Shown one piece after another: positions 1-7,936 of a stretch of 55,899 nt of DNA. Origin of the DNA: Ruminococcaceae bacterium UBA3818 (GTDB lineage Bacteria > Bacillota > Clostridia > Oscillospirales > Ruminococcaceae); the NCBI GenBank assembly GCA_002369315.1, contig DFDW01000024.1, positions 181 through 56,079 on the forward strand, written 5' to 3'. The position numbers were made by a program, and so were the translations under genes. The notes below the pieces were generated by a model, which saw nothing but the letters and a program-made list of their open reading frames with translations, searched no databases and had not been told where the DNA came from. Every line of letters begins with the position of its first letter. Position 1 is the stretch's first letter.

Positions 1-470
1 CAGTTGGTGGTGCAGGAAGCGTTGGAAACAACGGTCATATCCTTGGTGTATTTGTCATGGTTTACGCCCATAACAAAGGTGGGAGTCTCTTTATCCTTGG
101 CAGGAGCGGAAATAACAACTTTTTTCGCGCCGCCTTTGATATGAGCCTGGCAAGCTTCAGAAGTGGTGAATACGCCGGTAGAATCTACAACGTACTCAGC
201 GCCGCACTCAGCCCACGGAATGTTGGCCGGATCTTTCTCAGCGTAGAATTTAACTTCTTTGCCCTCTACGATGATGGAGTTCTCGGTTACTTTGATATCG
301 CCGTTATAGCGGCCATGTACAGTGTCATATCTGAGCATATACGCACAGTAATCAGGAGTCATAAAAGGATCGTTTACGCCGACAAACTCGATGTTCGGGT
401 TGTCAAGACCAGCGCGGAAAACCAGACGGCCGATACGGCCAAAACCATTGATACCAACTTTAATTGCCAT
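1..470 (-). CDS. gap: glyceraldehyde-3-phosphate dehydrogenase, type I (N-terminal part)
   Basis: Glycolytic enzyme oxidising glyceraldehyde-3-phosphate with NAD and phosphate in the cytosol. The protein opens with MAIKVGINGFGRIGRLVFRA, the Rossmann NAD-binding start of the family, and runs through the DPFMTPDYCAYMLRYDTVHG stretch to the catalytic-cysteine motif ASCTTN, which lies at the very left edge of the window. About 156 codons are visible of the usual 330-340; the catalytic domain lies outside. The ATG at 470-468 follows a perfect AGGAGG at 485-480. The gene is divergent from the histidine kinase at 877. Identity is certain; only the rest of the gene is missing. Confidence 0.97.
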   Translation of the reverse strand, partial: MAIKVGINGFGRIGRLVFRAGLDNPNIEFVGVNDPFMTPDYCAYMLRYDTVHGRYNGDIKVTENSIIVEGKEVKFYAEKDPANIPWAECGAEYVVDSTGVFTTSEACQAHIKGGAKKVVISAPAKDKETPTFVMGVNHDKYTKDMTVVSNASCTTN

Positions 471-507
471 TGGGTTCAACCTCCTAATATTTAGATTGTG
501 CTTTTAT

Positions 508-534
508 TTTATACCAAATTGAAAAGAAGCACAA
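508..534 (-). promoter_or_regulatory. candidate gap promoter
   Basis: On the minus strand TTGTGC (534-529) and TATAAA (513-508) are separated by 15 bases, upstream of the gap ribosome binding site. The -10 is good; the -35 is weak and the spacing short, so this is tentative. Confidence 0.35.
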
Positions 535-779
535 GCCATTTGTGATATATTTAACTAAAATTTTTTATTTTGTATTTATTGAATAAAAAAACTTTTCTTT
601 AACTTGAAATATTATCTATTTTTTTGTCTTTGTTCGGAGCGGTTTTCTTGGGAAAAGCAATCTTTCTTTCCTTATCTTTGGGATCTCTTTCTCTTTTCCG
701 CTTTCAAAAGGATAACCAGGAAAATGATGCAAAAAATAAAAGAGGCCTGTTTGCCAAAGGCCGAAGTGGTTTTTCAATC

Positions 780-808
780 TTTACAATTATTTTTGAATTG
801 GGTATAAT
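780..808 (+). promoter_or_regulatory. sigma-A type promoter of the histidine kinase gene
   Basis: TTTACA (780-785), 17-base spacer, TATAAT (803-808): one mismatch to the vegetative consensus. The predicted start lies near 815, so three Spo0A boxes downstream would be in the transcribed leader, a position suited to repression. Confidence 0.75.
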
Positions 809-820
809 ATCGGTGAAATT

Positions 821-863
821 TGTCGAAAAATGTCGAAATATAGAGGCACTCTGCCTTTCGACA
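821..863. promoter_or_regulatory. three Spo0A boxes in the histidine kinase leader
   Basis: Exact TGTCGAA heptamers at 821-827 and 831-837, plus the inverted copy TTCGACA at 857-863. TGTCGAA is the core Spo0A-binding sequence of Firmicutes. Three exact copies within 43 bases, directly downstream of a good promoter and upstream of a sensor-kinase gene, are unlikely to be chance, whereas single heptamers are expected several times per window. The outer copies also form an inverted repeat (TTTGTCGAAA/TTTCGACAAA) that could fold in RNA. Confidence 0.7.
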
Positions 864-876
864 AAAGGAGGCTTCT

Positions 877-2019
877 ATGAGCGACTTTCCTGACTGGGCA
901 AAACCGTTCATCGCCATCTATGAAAATTCCCCCGCTGCGGTTTTGATTCTGGACGAAGCGCTGGAAATTCAATGGGCAAATAAAACAGCGAAAAATAAAG
1001 CATCTTCCACTGGCAAATTGAACTGGGCAGACTGCCTTATCCGCGCCAAGGAAAACGGGCTGCTGCCGCGTTTGCAAAGGGGCGAGTCTTTCACTTTGGC
1101 AAACCCGCTTCTTTTTGCCCCGCCTGTCCACTATATCTTTCAGCCGCAGCTGGATGAATCAGGGCATCTGCAGGGTGTTCTCGTGCAAATTTTTCCATCG
1201 GCCGATACCGGCTCGTCAGAATGGCAGGACAGCATGTATCAGCCCGCTAATGTATTCAACAACCAATTCCGAACGCCTCTCTCCCAGATTTTTTCTGTTT
1301 TGAATCTGCTACAGTCGGAATATCAAAACGACCGTACCCTCCAAAAATACTTAGGCAATATCAATTGGTACTGTTATCGGATTCTGCGCACGATCAATAA
1401 TTTTTCCATGGATCAGCGCATCTTGGCCGGCCAGCTGAATCCGAAAATGCTCACAGGCGATTTGTGCCGTTTTATGCGCACCCTTTGCAAGGATTTGGAG
1501 GAGCTTTTACAAAATACAGCGTATTCTTTTTCCTACGATATTCCCGACGAATCCTTTGTTACTGTATACGACGGTGATCTGCTTTCCTGCGCCGTATGTA
1601 ATTTGGTTTCCAACGCCTGCAAATTTACAGACCCGCAAAACGGGCGCATCGTTTTGAAAATGACCGTTTTGGAAAAACAGATTACCATCACGGTCAGCGA
1701 CAACGGCTGCGGGATGTCTCCCCAGGTTTTAAAACACGCGACTGAGCGGTTTTATTCCCACGACCCTTTGACCGGAGTACCCTGCGGCGACGGACTGGGA
1801 CTTTTCGTCTGCCGTTTTATCCTGCAGCTTCACCATGGCACCCTCGCTTTCCATACAGAAGAAGGCGCCGGTACGACCGCTGCACTCACCATACCCATGG
1901 CAAAAAGCAAAGAGAAATCGTCTCTTTACGACGATCCTGTTTCTTTCTCCCAGGACCGTTTCTCCCGTCCATATATTCTGATGTCGGATGTTATTCCTCC
2001 GGATACAGAACCGCTCTGA
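877..2019 (+). CDS. PAS-domain sensor histidine kinase with degenerate H-box
   Basis: Predicted cytosolic two-component sensor of 380 residues with no membrane segment. Residues 1-110 resemble a PAS sensor domain (NSPAAVLILDEALEIQWAN). Residues 120-185 are the HisKA dimerisation helices, and 205-340 the HATPase_c domain with N-box (NLVSNACKF, about 242-250), DNGCGM (G1) and GDGLGL (G2). In the H-box the usual H-E-x-R-T-P-L is replaced by N-Q-F-R-T-P-L, with Asn at about 129 where the phosphorylated His should be. ATP binding looks intact; autophosphorylation at the normal site does not. A 40-residue polar tail follows the ATPase domain. The ATG follows AAAGGAGG (864-871). No response regulator is adjacent. 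The leader carries three Spo0A boxes, which suggests a link to sporulation control. It could be a pseudo-kinase, a phosphatase or a partner of another kinase. Confidence 0.85.
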   Translation: MSDFPDWAKPFIAIYENSPAAVLILDEALEIQWANKTAKNKASSTGKLNWADCLIRAKENGLLPRLQRGESFTLANPLLFAPPVHYIFQPQLDESGHLQGVLVQIFPSADTGSSEWQDSMYQPANVFNNQFRTPLSQIFSVLNLLQSEYQNDRTLQKYLGNINWYCYRILRTINNFSMDQRILAGQLNPKMLTGDLCRFMRTLCKDLEELLQNTAYSFSYDIPDESFVTVYDGDLLSCAVCNLVSNACKFTDPQNGRIVLKMTVLEKQITITVSDNGCGMSPQVLKHATERFYSHDPLTGVPCGDGLGLFVCRFILQLHHGTLAFHTEEGAGTTAALTIPMAKSKEKSSLYDDPVSFSQDRFSRPYILMSDVIPPDTEPL

Positions 2020-2081
2020 CCCTGTTTTTCTTGCGGGAACAGCATGATGAAAATCTTTTTTGAAACAGACCGAATCAAATA

Positions 2082-2113
2082 AAAAGCCAAGCGCCTGGCG
2101 GCGCTTGGCTTTT
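2082..2113. terminator. bidirectional intrinsic terminator
   Basis: A perfect 14-base-pair stem, 2082-2095 with 2100-2113, loop TGGC, has a T-run on both strands. It sits between the convergent histidine kinase and EamA transporter genes and can serve both. Confidence 0.93.
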
Positions 2114-2121
2114 CTGTTTTT

Positions 2122-3039
2122 TTATTCTGATACAGGCGATAAATCGGATCTTTTGCCGGATTTCTGCGGAAGCTGCGCCAAAATAATCGCGCAAAAGACC
2201 AAAACGCATCCGAACAGTTCCCGTACCGACAATTGCTGCTTGAGAATTGCCCAGCCTGCCAGTACCGAAATCACCGACTCTAAACTTAAAATCAACGACG
2301 CGATGGTCGGATCAATATGCCGCTGTCCCACAATCTGAAGCGTATATCCCACGCCGCAGCTGAAAACGCCCGCGTAAAGAAGCGGCATCCAGGCTGCCAG
2401 GATCTGTTCCATCGACGGATGCTCTATTAAAAGCATCGGAACAGCGCACAAAAGGCCGCAAACCAAAAACTGAACACATGACATTTTGACGCCGTCTACC
2501 TTTGGAGAAAAATAATCGATAATCAGAATATGGATAGAAAAACAAAGGGCGCAGGCCATTACCAGCAAATCGCCTTTGCCAATTGAAAAATCTTCGGTAA
2601 TGCAAAGCAGATACATGCCTCCCACCGCGATTGCCACCGCGATCCACACCAGGATTGAAACCCTCTTTTTGAAGAAAAGGCCCAGCAAAGGCACGATAAC
2701 AATATACAGTGCGGTGATAAAACCGGCTTTTCCCACCGAGGTATATTGTATGCCCATCTGTTGTAAAGAACTGGCTACCGCCAGCGCCACGCCGCAGCAA
2801 ATCCCGCCGATGAGCAGCATTTTCCGTTCATTCGGCGAAGCCTGCCCCTTCTCCGCTTTCCCCCTATTCAAAAGAAAAATACAGGGGATCAGAACGAAAC
2901 CTCCGATCAGAGAGCGAATCGAATTGAATGTAAAGGGGCCGATATAATCCATCCCCACTGACTGCGCTACGAAAGCAACGCCCCAGATGACTGCGGTGAG
3001 CAAAAGCATAAAGCTGCTTTTTAGTTTTTGGACTTTCAT
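2122..3039 (-). CDS. DMT superfamily EamA transporter
   Basis: Membrane transporter of 305 residues with two EamA repeats and about ten predicted transmembrane helices. The first repeat starts at FMLLLTAVIWGVAFVAQSVG; the second includes ALCFSIHILIIDYFSPKVDG. EamA proteins export or exchange metabolites, often amino acids or their derivatives; the substrate here cannot be told. Length is typical. The ATG at 3039 is preceded by a GGAAGG-like site. The gene is monocistronic, ending at the shared terminator with the kinase gene. A second, not closely similar, EamA gene lies at 29897-30769. Confidence 0.9.
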   Translation of the reverse strand: MKVQKLKSSFMLLLTAVIWGVAFVAQSVGMDYIGPFTFNSIRSLIGGFVLIPCIFLLNRGKAEKGQASPNERKMLLIGGICCGVALAVASSLQQMGIQYTSVGKAGFITALYIVIVPLLGLFFKKRVSILVWIAVAIAVGGMYLLCITEDFSIGKGDLLVMACALCFSIHILIIDYFSPKVDGVKMSCVQFLVCGLLCAVPMLLIEHPSMEQILAAWMPLLYAGVFSCGVGYTLQIVGQRHIDPTIASLILSLESVISVLAGWAILKQQLSVRELFGCVLVFCAIILAQLPQKSGKRSDLSPVSE

Positions 3040-3160
3040 TGTTTTTCTTTCCTTCCCAACCGAATATCAGATTTATTCTGCAATAAATTGCAAAAAAATG
3101 CAAGAAAAACCTCTTGAATGATTTTTCCCGATCTTCATCTATCCGGCGCACACAAACCGG

Positions 3161-3997
3161 CTATTCCTCCGCTGGCGGCGGTTGCGGGGCCTCCGGCGTG
3201 ATGGCAAAGCAAAAAAGGCCAATGAACAAAACCAATGCCCATTCCGTCAGATAATCCAGGACCTGGCTTGCATTGGTTAACGACAAATGGCCCGATAGCA
3301 TCGGACAAGCGCACCAAAGGAATCCGAGAGCTGAGGCGGAATGTCCGGAAAACAGCGCCCACTTGCGGTTTTTTCGGTTTGCCACGCCGCAAATCAGACG
3401 ACTTCCTTCCAGAAAAAACACGCACTGGACAACCAGCAGCAAAATCTCCATCAGCCGCTGCGGCATCCGAAACGCGATCGGCAGCTGGGAAAACCGGATC
3501 ATCAAATGGAAAACGGACCATAATACGATCCACAGCAGGCTTCGCGAAGCGTAATAGCTATGAAGATCGCCTTTCAGCAGCCGAATACCCAATATCAGAA
3601 AGGAGATACCCGCCGCAACGGACAAAAAACATCCGAATGCCGGTACCAAAATGCTTTTAAACAGGACCGCTCCCGCCAACAAGCGTTTTGCTTCCTGCCA
3701 TCCGCTGTTTAGCCCGTTCAGCAAGAATAGAATCCCGCATAATATGCCGCTGATTCCCCACAAGAAAGCGCTGCCGCCAATCCCGGCGCTTTCCTCTTTC
3801 GGCATGAAGCGGCAAGCCCATACATATAAAACGAGCAAAGAAAACGCCGCCAGCAAATAAAATGCTGCCAGCCAGGCGCTTTCTCCTGTATAAAAGCCTG
3901 TTTGGCTGCTGATGCCGGCACGATTTACTCCACAATAAAGCGACCCCAGCACGAGGACGGCCGGAACATAGCACCGATAAAAGAGTCTTCTTCTCAT
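3161..3997 (-). CDS. polytopic membrane protein of unknown function
   Basis: 278 residues, almost entirely hydrophobic, with about eight predicted membrane segments starting at CYVPAVLVLGSLYCGV. No enzyme or transporter motif is recognised. The chain ends in a short proline-rich tail (EAPQPPPAEE). The ATG at 3997 follows AAAGGAGA. It is divergent from spoIID with about 100 bases between, so a sporulation-linked role is possible but unproven. No clear terminator was seen after its stop. Confidence 0.75.
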   Translation of the reverse strand: MRRRLFYRCYVPAVLVLGSLYCGVNRAGISSQTGFYTGESAWLAAFYLLAAFSLLVLYVWACRFMPKEESAGIGGSAFLWGISGILCGILFLLNGLNSGWQEAKRLLAGAVLFKSILVPAFGCFLSVAAGISFLILGIRLLKGDLHSYYASRSLLWIVLWSVFHLMIRFSQLPIAFRMPQRLMEILLLVVQCVFFLEGSRLICGVANRKNRKWALFSGHSASALGFLWCACPMLSGHLSLTNASQVLDYLTEWALVLFIGLFCFAITPEAPQPPPAEE

Positions 3998-4048
3998 TTT
4001 TCTCCTTTCCTCGTCAACGCATCTACCTGCTTTCGAAACAGGAAGGCA

Positions 4049-4078
4049 GGTATTTTTTCTTTTTGGGATTCATATATT
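4049..4078 (+). promoter_or_regulatory. candidate sigma-E promoter of spoIID
   Basis: CATATATT (4071-4078) fits the sigma-E -10 pattern CATAnnnT, with a poor -35-like GGTATTTT (4049-4056) 14 bases upstream. In known sporulators spoIID is transcribed by sigma-E in the mother cell. The leader would be very short, since the ribosome binding site begins at about 4086. Tentative. Confidence 0.3.
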
Positions 4079-4100
4079 CTGGGCAAGAGGAGGATTTCTT

Positions 4101-5177
4101 ATGAAAACGCTTCTTGCTTTTTTCGCACTGTTTTCCCTGATTGTTTTTCTATTGCCTTTGGCGGCGCTGAATACGGACAAGGTAGAAAATGCCGCAAATC
4201 AACCGAAAGACAAAGCCGTTTCCACCGCCGCTCCGCCGATTCGCCAGGAAGAGGTCCTCGCTTCCCTGCCGGATGGAGATACATCCCAGCCAGAACAGGA
4301 CACGCTGACCGTTCTGCAGGTGCCGCAGCCGGAATTCTTTTCCATTCTGGACCGAAGTACCGGCAAAATCGAGAAGGTGCCGGTGATGGATTATCTGTAC
4401 GGCGCCGTGGCGGCGGAGCTGCCTCCCGGCTTTCACCCGGAAGCAATGAAAGCCCAGGCTGTCGCTTCCCACACCTATGCGCTTTACTGCCGGGAACATC
4501 CGGCGCCGGAACTGAATGGAGCCGATTTTTCCGCATCTCCCTCTGAGTGGGAAGGTTATGTGACCCGAGAACAGATGATAGAACGTTACCCTGATTTGGG
4601 TGAAACCTATTGGAAAAAAATTACCGACGCGGTCGATGAAGTGGCGTCGGCAGTTTTGGTCTATCAAAAACAGCCGATTCTCGCCGCATACCACTCCATG
4701 AGTGCCGGCGCGACCGAATTCGCATCGAACGTATGGAGCGGCATGGTTCCTTATCTGGTGCCGGTTGACAGCGTCGGCGACACACTGGCCGACCAGTTTG
4801 AAACGTCCATCGCCTTTGCGGCGGATCAAATCAAGGAACTTTTAACGGAAACGTATCCCGCATTAACGCTCCCCGGCGACACCCGAAGCTGGTTTCAAAT
4901 CGTATCCCGCTCCCCCTCCGGGTATGTTCTTACGCTGCAAGCGGGAAATCTTCAGATCAGCGGAAAGGACCTGCGCATTCTGCTAGGTCTGCGTTCTACG
5001 AACTTTACGATCACCACGCAGACCAACTCTTTTTTATTTACCACCAAGGGATACGGGCACGGCGTTGGACTCAGTCAGTACGGCGCAGATTATATGGCGC
5101 GCCAAGGGAGCGGCTATGAAGAGATTCTTCTTCATTATTACACCGGCGCACAGCTGGCGAAAGCAGCAGCAGAATAA
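4101..5177 (+). CDS. spoIID: stage II sporulation protein D (lytic transglycosylase)
   Basis: Mother-cell membrane enzyme that cleaves peptidoglycan glycan strands during engulfment of the forespore, working with the SpoIIP amidase and SpoIIM in known systems. 358 residues: one N-terminal membrane anchor (LLAFFALFSLIVFLLPLAAL), a linker, then the SpoIID domain. The signature AAELPPGFHPEAMKAQAVAS contains the acidic residue (about Glu106) corresponding to the catalytic Glu of the family, and the C-terminal motif GYGHGVGLSQYGADYMA is intact. The ATG follows AGAGGAGG at 4086-4093. A possible sigma-E promoter lies just upstream. Partners spoIIP and spoIIM are not in this window. Length is typical for the family. 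Confidence 0.95.
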   Translation: MKTLLAFFALFSLIVFLLPLAALNTDKVENAANQPKDKAVSTAAPPIRQEEVLASLPDGDTSQPEQDTLTVLQVPQPEFFSILDRSTGKIEKVPVMDYLYGAVAAELPPGFHPEAMKAQAVASHTYALYCREHPAPELNGADFSASPSEWEGYVTREQMIERYPDLGETYWKKITDAVDEVASAVLVYQKQPILAAYHSMSAGATEFASNVWSGMVPYLVPVDSVGDTLADQFETSIAFAADQIKELLTETYPALTLPGDTRSWFQIVSRSPSGYVLTLQAGNLQISGKDLRILLGLRSTNFTITTQTNSFLFTTKGYGHGVGLSQYGADYMARQGSGYEEILLHYYTGAQLAKAAAE

Positions 5178-5379
5178 GCGATTTGGGCACGATGCGTTTT
5201 ATGGGATCCTGGCCGCCACGTGGTTTTTTTGCCGTTTTGTACAGACGAAAAAAGGATCTTGCATCGTTTGCCGGCAAAAGATACGCTATCGCGAAACGAT
5301 CCGGCGTTCTGCCGGCGCTGCTGTATCCGGTTCCGGAAGAGGCGGGCAAACCGCATTTCCTTTGAAACGACTGCCAGGG

Positions 5380-5964
5380 TCAATCTTCCCGGCGGCCGAC
5401 CAGATAAATGCCCGCATCGGACAGCAGTTCCGGCAGGTCGAAAACGCTTTCCTCCTCAACCTCGACATGGATCAACTCGCAGGGGTTTTCCTCGGACAGG
5501 ATATCCCACAGTTTCAGGCATCCGGATTCTTCTTTCAGATGATATTTTTCCAGCAGCGATCTGATTGGCTGCGGGGAAGCGGTATAAATCTGAACCGTCT
5601 TCAAATCGCCGACATACACCTGCTCCGACGCTTCATGACAAGCAAATCCAAACCGGACGTCCCCATCTTCCGCCAGGAGATTTCCATATCTGCCGGCAAT
5701 CGCCTTTAAAACAGGGCGGGTGCATCCGTCCACATAATAAATGTCATAAACGTTTTCCCCTTCTGCCGGCAATTCCAGTGTAAAGTATCCCGGTTCCGGC
5801 AAAAGATCGCAGTAATCTTGTAAGAATGCTGGCATCCGCGGCGCATCCAGCACCACCGTAAATTGCCAACCGTCTTCCTTTTCTCCCACCTCATAAGCGC
5901 AATGAACACCGCTTACATCCGGAATGCGGATTCCCTGCGCCGCGCGGAATGTTTTTTCCGCCAA
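5380..5964 (-). CDS. conserved hypothetical protein
   Basis: 194 residues, acidic, soluble, with no signal peptide or membrane segment. I do not recognise a domain. The chain looks like a compact mixed alpha/beta protein with several aromatic and cysteine residues (GVHCAYEV, DYCDLLPEPGYFTLEL, FGFACHEASEQVYVGD) and an acidic C-terminal part. A TTG at 5964 is taken as the start because a GAGGAGAGGTGA ribosome binding site lies at the right distance. It is convergent with spoIID and stands alone. The 200 bases between it and spoIID show nothing recognisable. Confidence 0.7.
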   Translation of the reverse strand: MAEKTFRAAQGIRIPDVSGVHCAYEVGEKEDGWQFTVVLDAPRMPAFLQDYCDLLPEPGYFTLELPAEGENVYDIYYVDGCTRPVLKAIAGRYGNLLAEDGDVRFGFACHEASEQVYVGDLKTVQIYTASPQPIRSLLEKYHLKEESGCLKLWDILSEENPCELIHVEVEEESVFDLPELLSDAGIYLVGRRED

Positions 5965-6144
5965 CTCAACTCACCTCTCCTCTAGCCTTTCAACAAATCA
6001 AAATCATATCGGTTCAGCAAAGGCTGCCAGCAGCCCTGCCGCCGGGCGCTTTATGTTAAAATCTTCTTGTAATCATTGGAAACCTTTGCGTTTCTTTTAC
6101 TCCATAAGGTTATTATAGCATAAACCCAATCTTCTTCCAACGTT

Positions 6145-6190
6145 TTTCAAAAAGGGAGGCGATCCGAAAAAATCGCCTCCCTTTTTGAAA
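6145..6190. terminator. strong bidirectional terminator
   Basis: A perfect 19-base-pair stem (6145-6163 with 6172-6190), eight-base loop, and T-runs in both orientations. It follows the stop of the DUF1905 gene (minus strand) by about 10 bases. Confidence 0.92.
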
Positions 6191-6200
6191 GTAATGTTTC

Positions 6201-6470
6201 TTAACACCGTTCCTGTAAAGTAACGGTAATCCGGTCTCCCGGCTGTTTTTGGATCGCTGCCCGAATCTCTTTTCGCACCCCGATGATATGAAAAGGCGTT
6301 CCCATTCTCACCAGACTGCCCTCATAAGGAACGCCGTCAAAAGTGGCACTGACCTTAACGCGCCCTTTTCCAAATTCCTTCCGCACGTCAAAGGGGATCT
6401 CCACATAAGCTCCGTCTATATCCGGCACCTTTTGCAGTACTGCTTCAAACGTATATCGTTTGGGATTCAT
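6201..6470 (-). CDS. DUF1905 domain protein
   Basis: 89 residues spanning a whole DUF1905 domain, a small beta-barrel of unknown function. The family pattern is visible: an aromatic-rich first strand (YTFEAVLQKV), GAYVEIPFDVRKEFGKGRVK, GVPYEGSLVRMG, and the end strand PGDRITVTLQE. The ATG follows GGAGG. It lies 62 bases downstream of rodA in the same direction and ends at a strong terminator, so it is probably the last gene of a rodA transcript. Any functional link to cell shape is only positional. Confidence 0.85.
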   Translation of the reverse strand: MNPKRYTFEAVLQKVPDIDGAYVEIPFDVRKEFGKGRVKVSATFDGVPYEGSLVRMGTPFHIIGVRKEIRAAIQKQPGDRITVTLQERC

Positions 6471-6532
6471 AAAAGCCTCCTGAGCGGATGATATCCATAT
6501 GATACGTCGGGAAAAGCAGAATATACCATGCG

Positions 6533-7663
6533 CTAGTCATCCAAAAACAGATGGTCTTTATTATGGATATAAACGCTCAGCGCAAGACCGATTCCTATAT
6601 AAAGGGTCGTCACCGAAGTGCCGCCGTAGCTGAAAAAAGGCAGCGTGACGCCGATAACCGGCAGTATGCTCAGATTCATACCGATGTTGACAATGCTTTG
6701 AAACGCGATAGTCGCGAAAACGCCGATACAGATGTAGCCACCCAGCAAATCATTGGACCGGCGGGAAAAGGACAGCAAACGGACGCACATAAAAAACAAA
6801 AGCAAAATCACCGACATGCACCCGACAAAGCCCAAAGATTGGCCGACAAACGAAAAAATAAAATCGTTGTGGATTTCCGGCACATAAACATGTTCGCCTG
6901 TAAACAAGCCCTCGCCAAATCCGCCGCCGGAACCGATGGCGATTTTGGCGTTGTACTGCTGATATAAAATACCATTGGTATCCAAATCCGGGAAAAATAG
7001 CGCCAAAATACGAAGCTTTTGGTCGTTGCTCATCAGATACACCCATGCCAGAGGAGCCGCGATCAAAAGCGCCGCAACCGCAATCGCGATATAACGCCAC
7101 TGTATGCCGGCGGAAAACAGCATTGCCAAAAAGATCAAAAGAAAGATCAGGGCCGTGCCGTCATCCCCTTGAAAATGAATCAAAACGGCCGGAAGCGCAC
7201 CGTGAAGGCAAAGTAAAATCAGATTTTTAATATTCTTAATATCGTCTCCGACCTTTTCCAAATGAAGCGCAAAGGTCAGGATAAAAGCAATTTTCAGCAA
7301 TTCCGACGGTTGGAAATTGATGCCCAGAAAAGGAATCGGCAGCCATGCTTTGTCATCAACAGATTCTACACGCTGCTGCCCGAAAAAATAGGTCAATACC
7401 ACAAGTCCGATACAAATCGGATAATACAATTTCCATAGCTTGGACAAAAATCGATAGTCAAAGCTGGAAATTACCATGGCCGCAAGCAGTCCCAGCAAAG
7501 AGGTAATAATCTGCATTTGCACCGCGCGGATCGTGGCCATGCCGGAATTGTGGATACCGCACATTAAAACGACACTGTAGGCCGAACAAACAAAACACAA
7601 AAATAAAAGGATTTTATCGGTTTCTTTCCAGTAACGGACCAGGCCGTGCCAAAATTTTTTCAC
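6533..7663 (-). CDS. rodA: RodA/FtsW/SpoVE family peptidoglycan glycosyltransferase
   Basis: SEDS-family membrane glycosyltransferase that polymerises lipid II during cell elongation (RodA), division (FtsW) or spore cortex formation (SpoVE). About 376 residues with roughly ten membrane helices. Family motifs are clear: GINFQPSELLKIAF, the loop FGEGLFTGEHVYVPEIHNDF and the end PFFSYGGTS. The loop after NAKIAIGSGG is closer to RodA than to FtsW. A GTG at 7663 is preferred over upstream in-frame codons because AAAGGAGAGG sits a few bases before it. No penicillin-binding protein partner or mre genes are adjacent. RodA is the most likely subfamily, though a sporulation paralogue cannot be excluded. 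Confidence 0.88.
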   Translation of the reverse strand: MKKFWHGLVRYWKETDKILLFLCFVCSAYSVVLMCGIHNSGMATIRAVQMQIITSLLGLLAAMVISSFDYRFLSKLWKLYYPICIGLVVLTYFFGQQRVESVDDKAWLPIPFLGINFQPSELLKIAFILTFALHLEKVGDDIKNIKNLILLCLHGALPAVLIHFQGDDGTALIFLLIFLAMLFSAGIQWRYIAIAVAALLIAAPLAWVYLMSNDQKLRILALFFPDLDTNGILYQQYNAKIAIGSGGGFGEGLFTGEHVYVPEIHNDFIFSFVGQSLGFVGCMSVILLLFFMCVRLLSFSRRSNDLLGGYICIGVFATIAFQSIVNIGMNLSILPVIGVTLPFFSYGGTSVTTLYIGIGLALSVYIHNKDHLFLDD

Positions 7664-7798
7664 ATTTCCTCTCCTTTCCAAAGAATCTCGAATATTTATA
7701 AAACGCATGAGCATGCAGATTTGTTGCAAAAAAGCGCTTGTGGAACGCCCTTAGTATATCACAAGTTTTGCTCGAAACCAACGGAATCCGAAAAAGAA

Positions 7799-7828
7799 TT
7801 GAAGTCTTTTATCCAAATGTGCTATAAT
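7799..7828 (+). promoter_or_regulatory. promoter of fhs
   Basis: TTGAAG (7799-7804), 18-base spacer, extended -10 TGC-TATAAT (TATAAT 7823-7828). It is the only good promoter between the divergent rodA and fhs genes and leaves a leader of about 100 bases. Confidence 0.75.
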
Positions 7829-7872
7829 GGTCTCACAATATAAGGAAAGGATCGGTTTCGGTGCAGAACGTT

Positions 7873-7902
7873 CTCGGGCGGCGCCACGCCGGAGCATTTT
7901 TT
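7873..7902 (+). terminator. possible attenuator hairpin in the fhs leader
   Basis: CTCGGGCG (7873-7880) can pair with CGCCGGAG (7887-7894) with one mismatch, and is followed after two bases by six T residues. It lies between the fhs promoter and the fhs start, so it may terminate transcription conditionally. No known riboswitch signature, including the ZTP type often found before fhs, was recognised. Confidence 0.35.
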
Positions 7903-7936
7903 GTATCGGGATCTGACAAGAGAAAGGTGAGGAAAT

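Larger units (their letters stand above)
471..876. promoter_or_regulatory. divergent intergenic region between gap and the histidine kinase
   Basis: This 406-base stretch has no convincing gene. It holds the candidate gap promoter near its left end and the kinase promoter with Spo0A boxes at its right end, each listed separately. The middle (about 541-780) is very AT-rich. On the minus strand it contains a small GGCCT/AGGCC hairpin followed by a T-rich run (about 740-765), for which no upstream gene exists. Confidence 0.6.

Noticed and set aside
740..765. Small hairpin with a T-run on the minus strand between gap and the kinase gene
   Set aside because: Only five base pairs, and no gene lies upstream on that strand to be terminated.
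5065..5709. Plus-strand open frame running out of spoIID into the next gene
   Set aside because: Overlaps two better-supported genes, low-complexity basic sequence, no family match.
7829..7936. ZTP or tetrahydrofolate riboswitch before fhs
   Set aside because: The conserved core sequences were not found in the 100-base leader.
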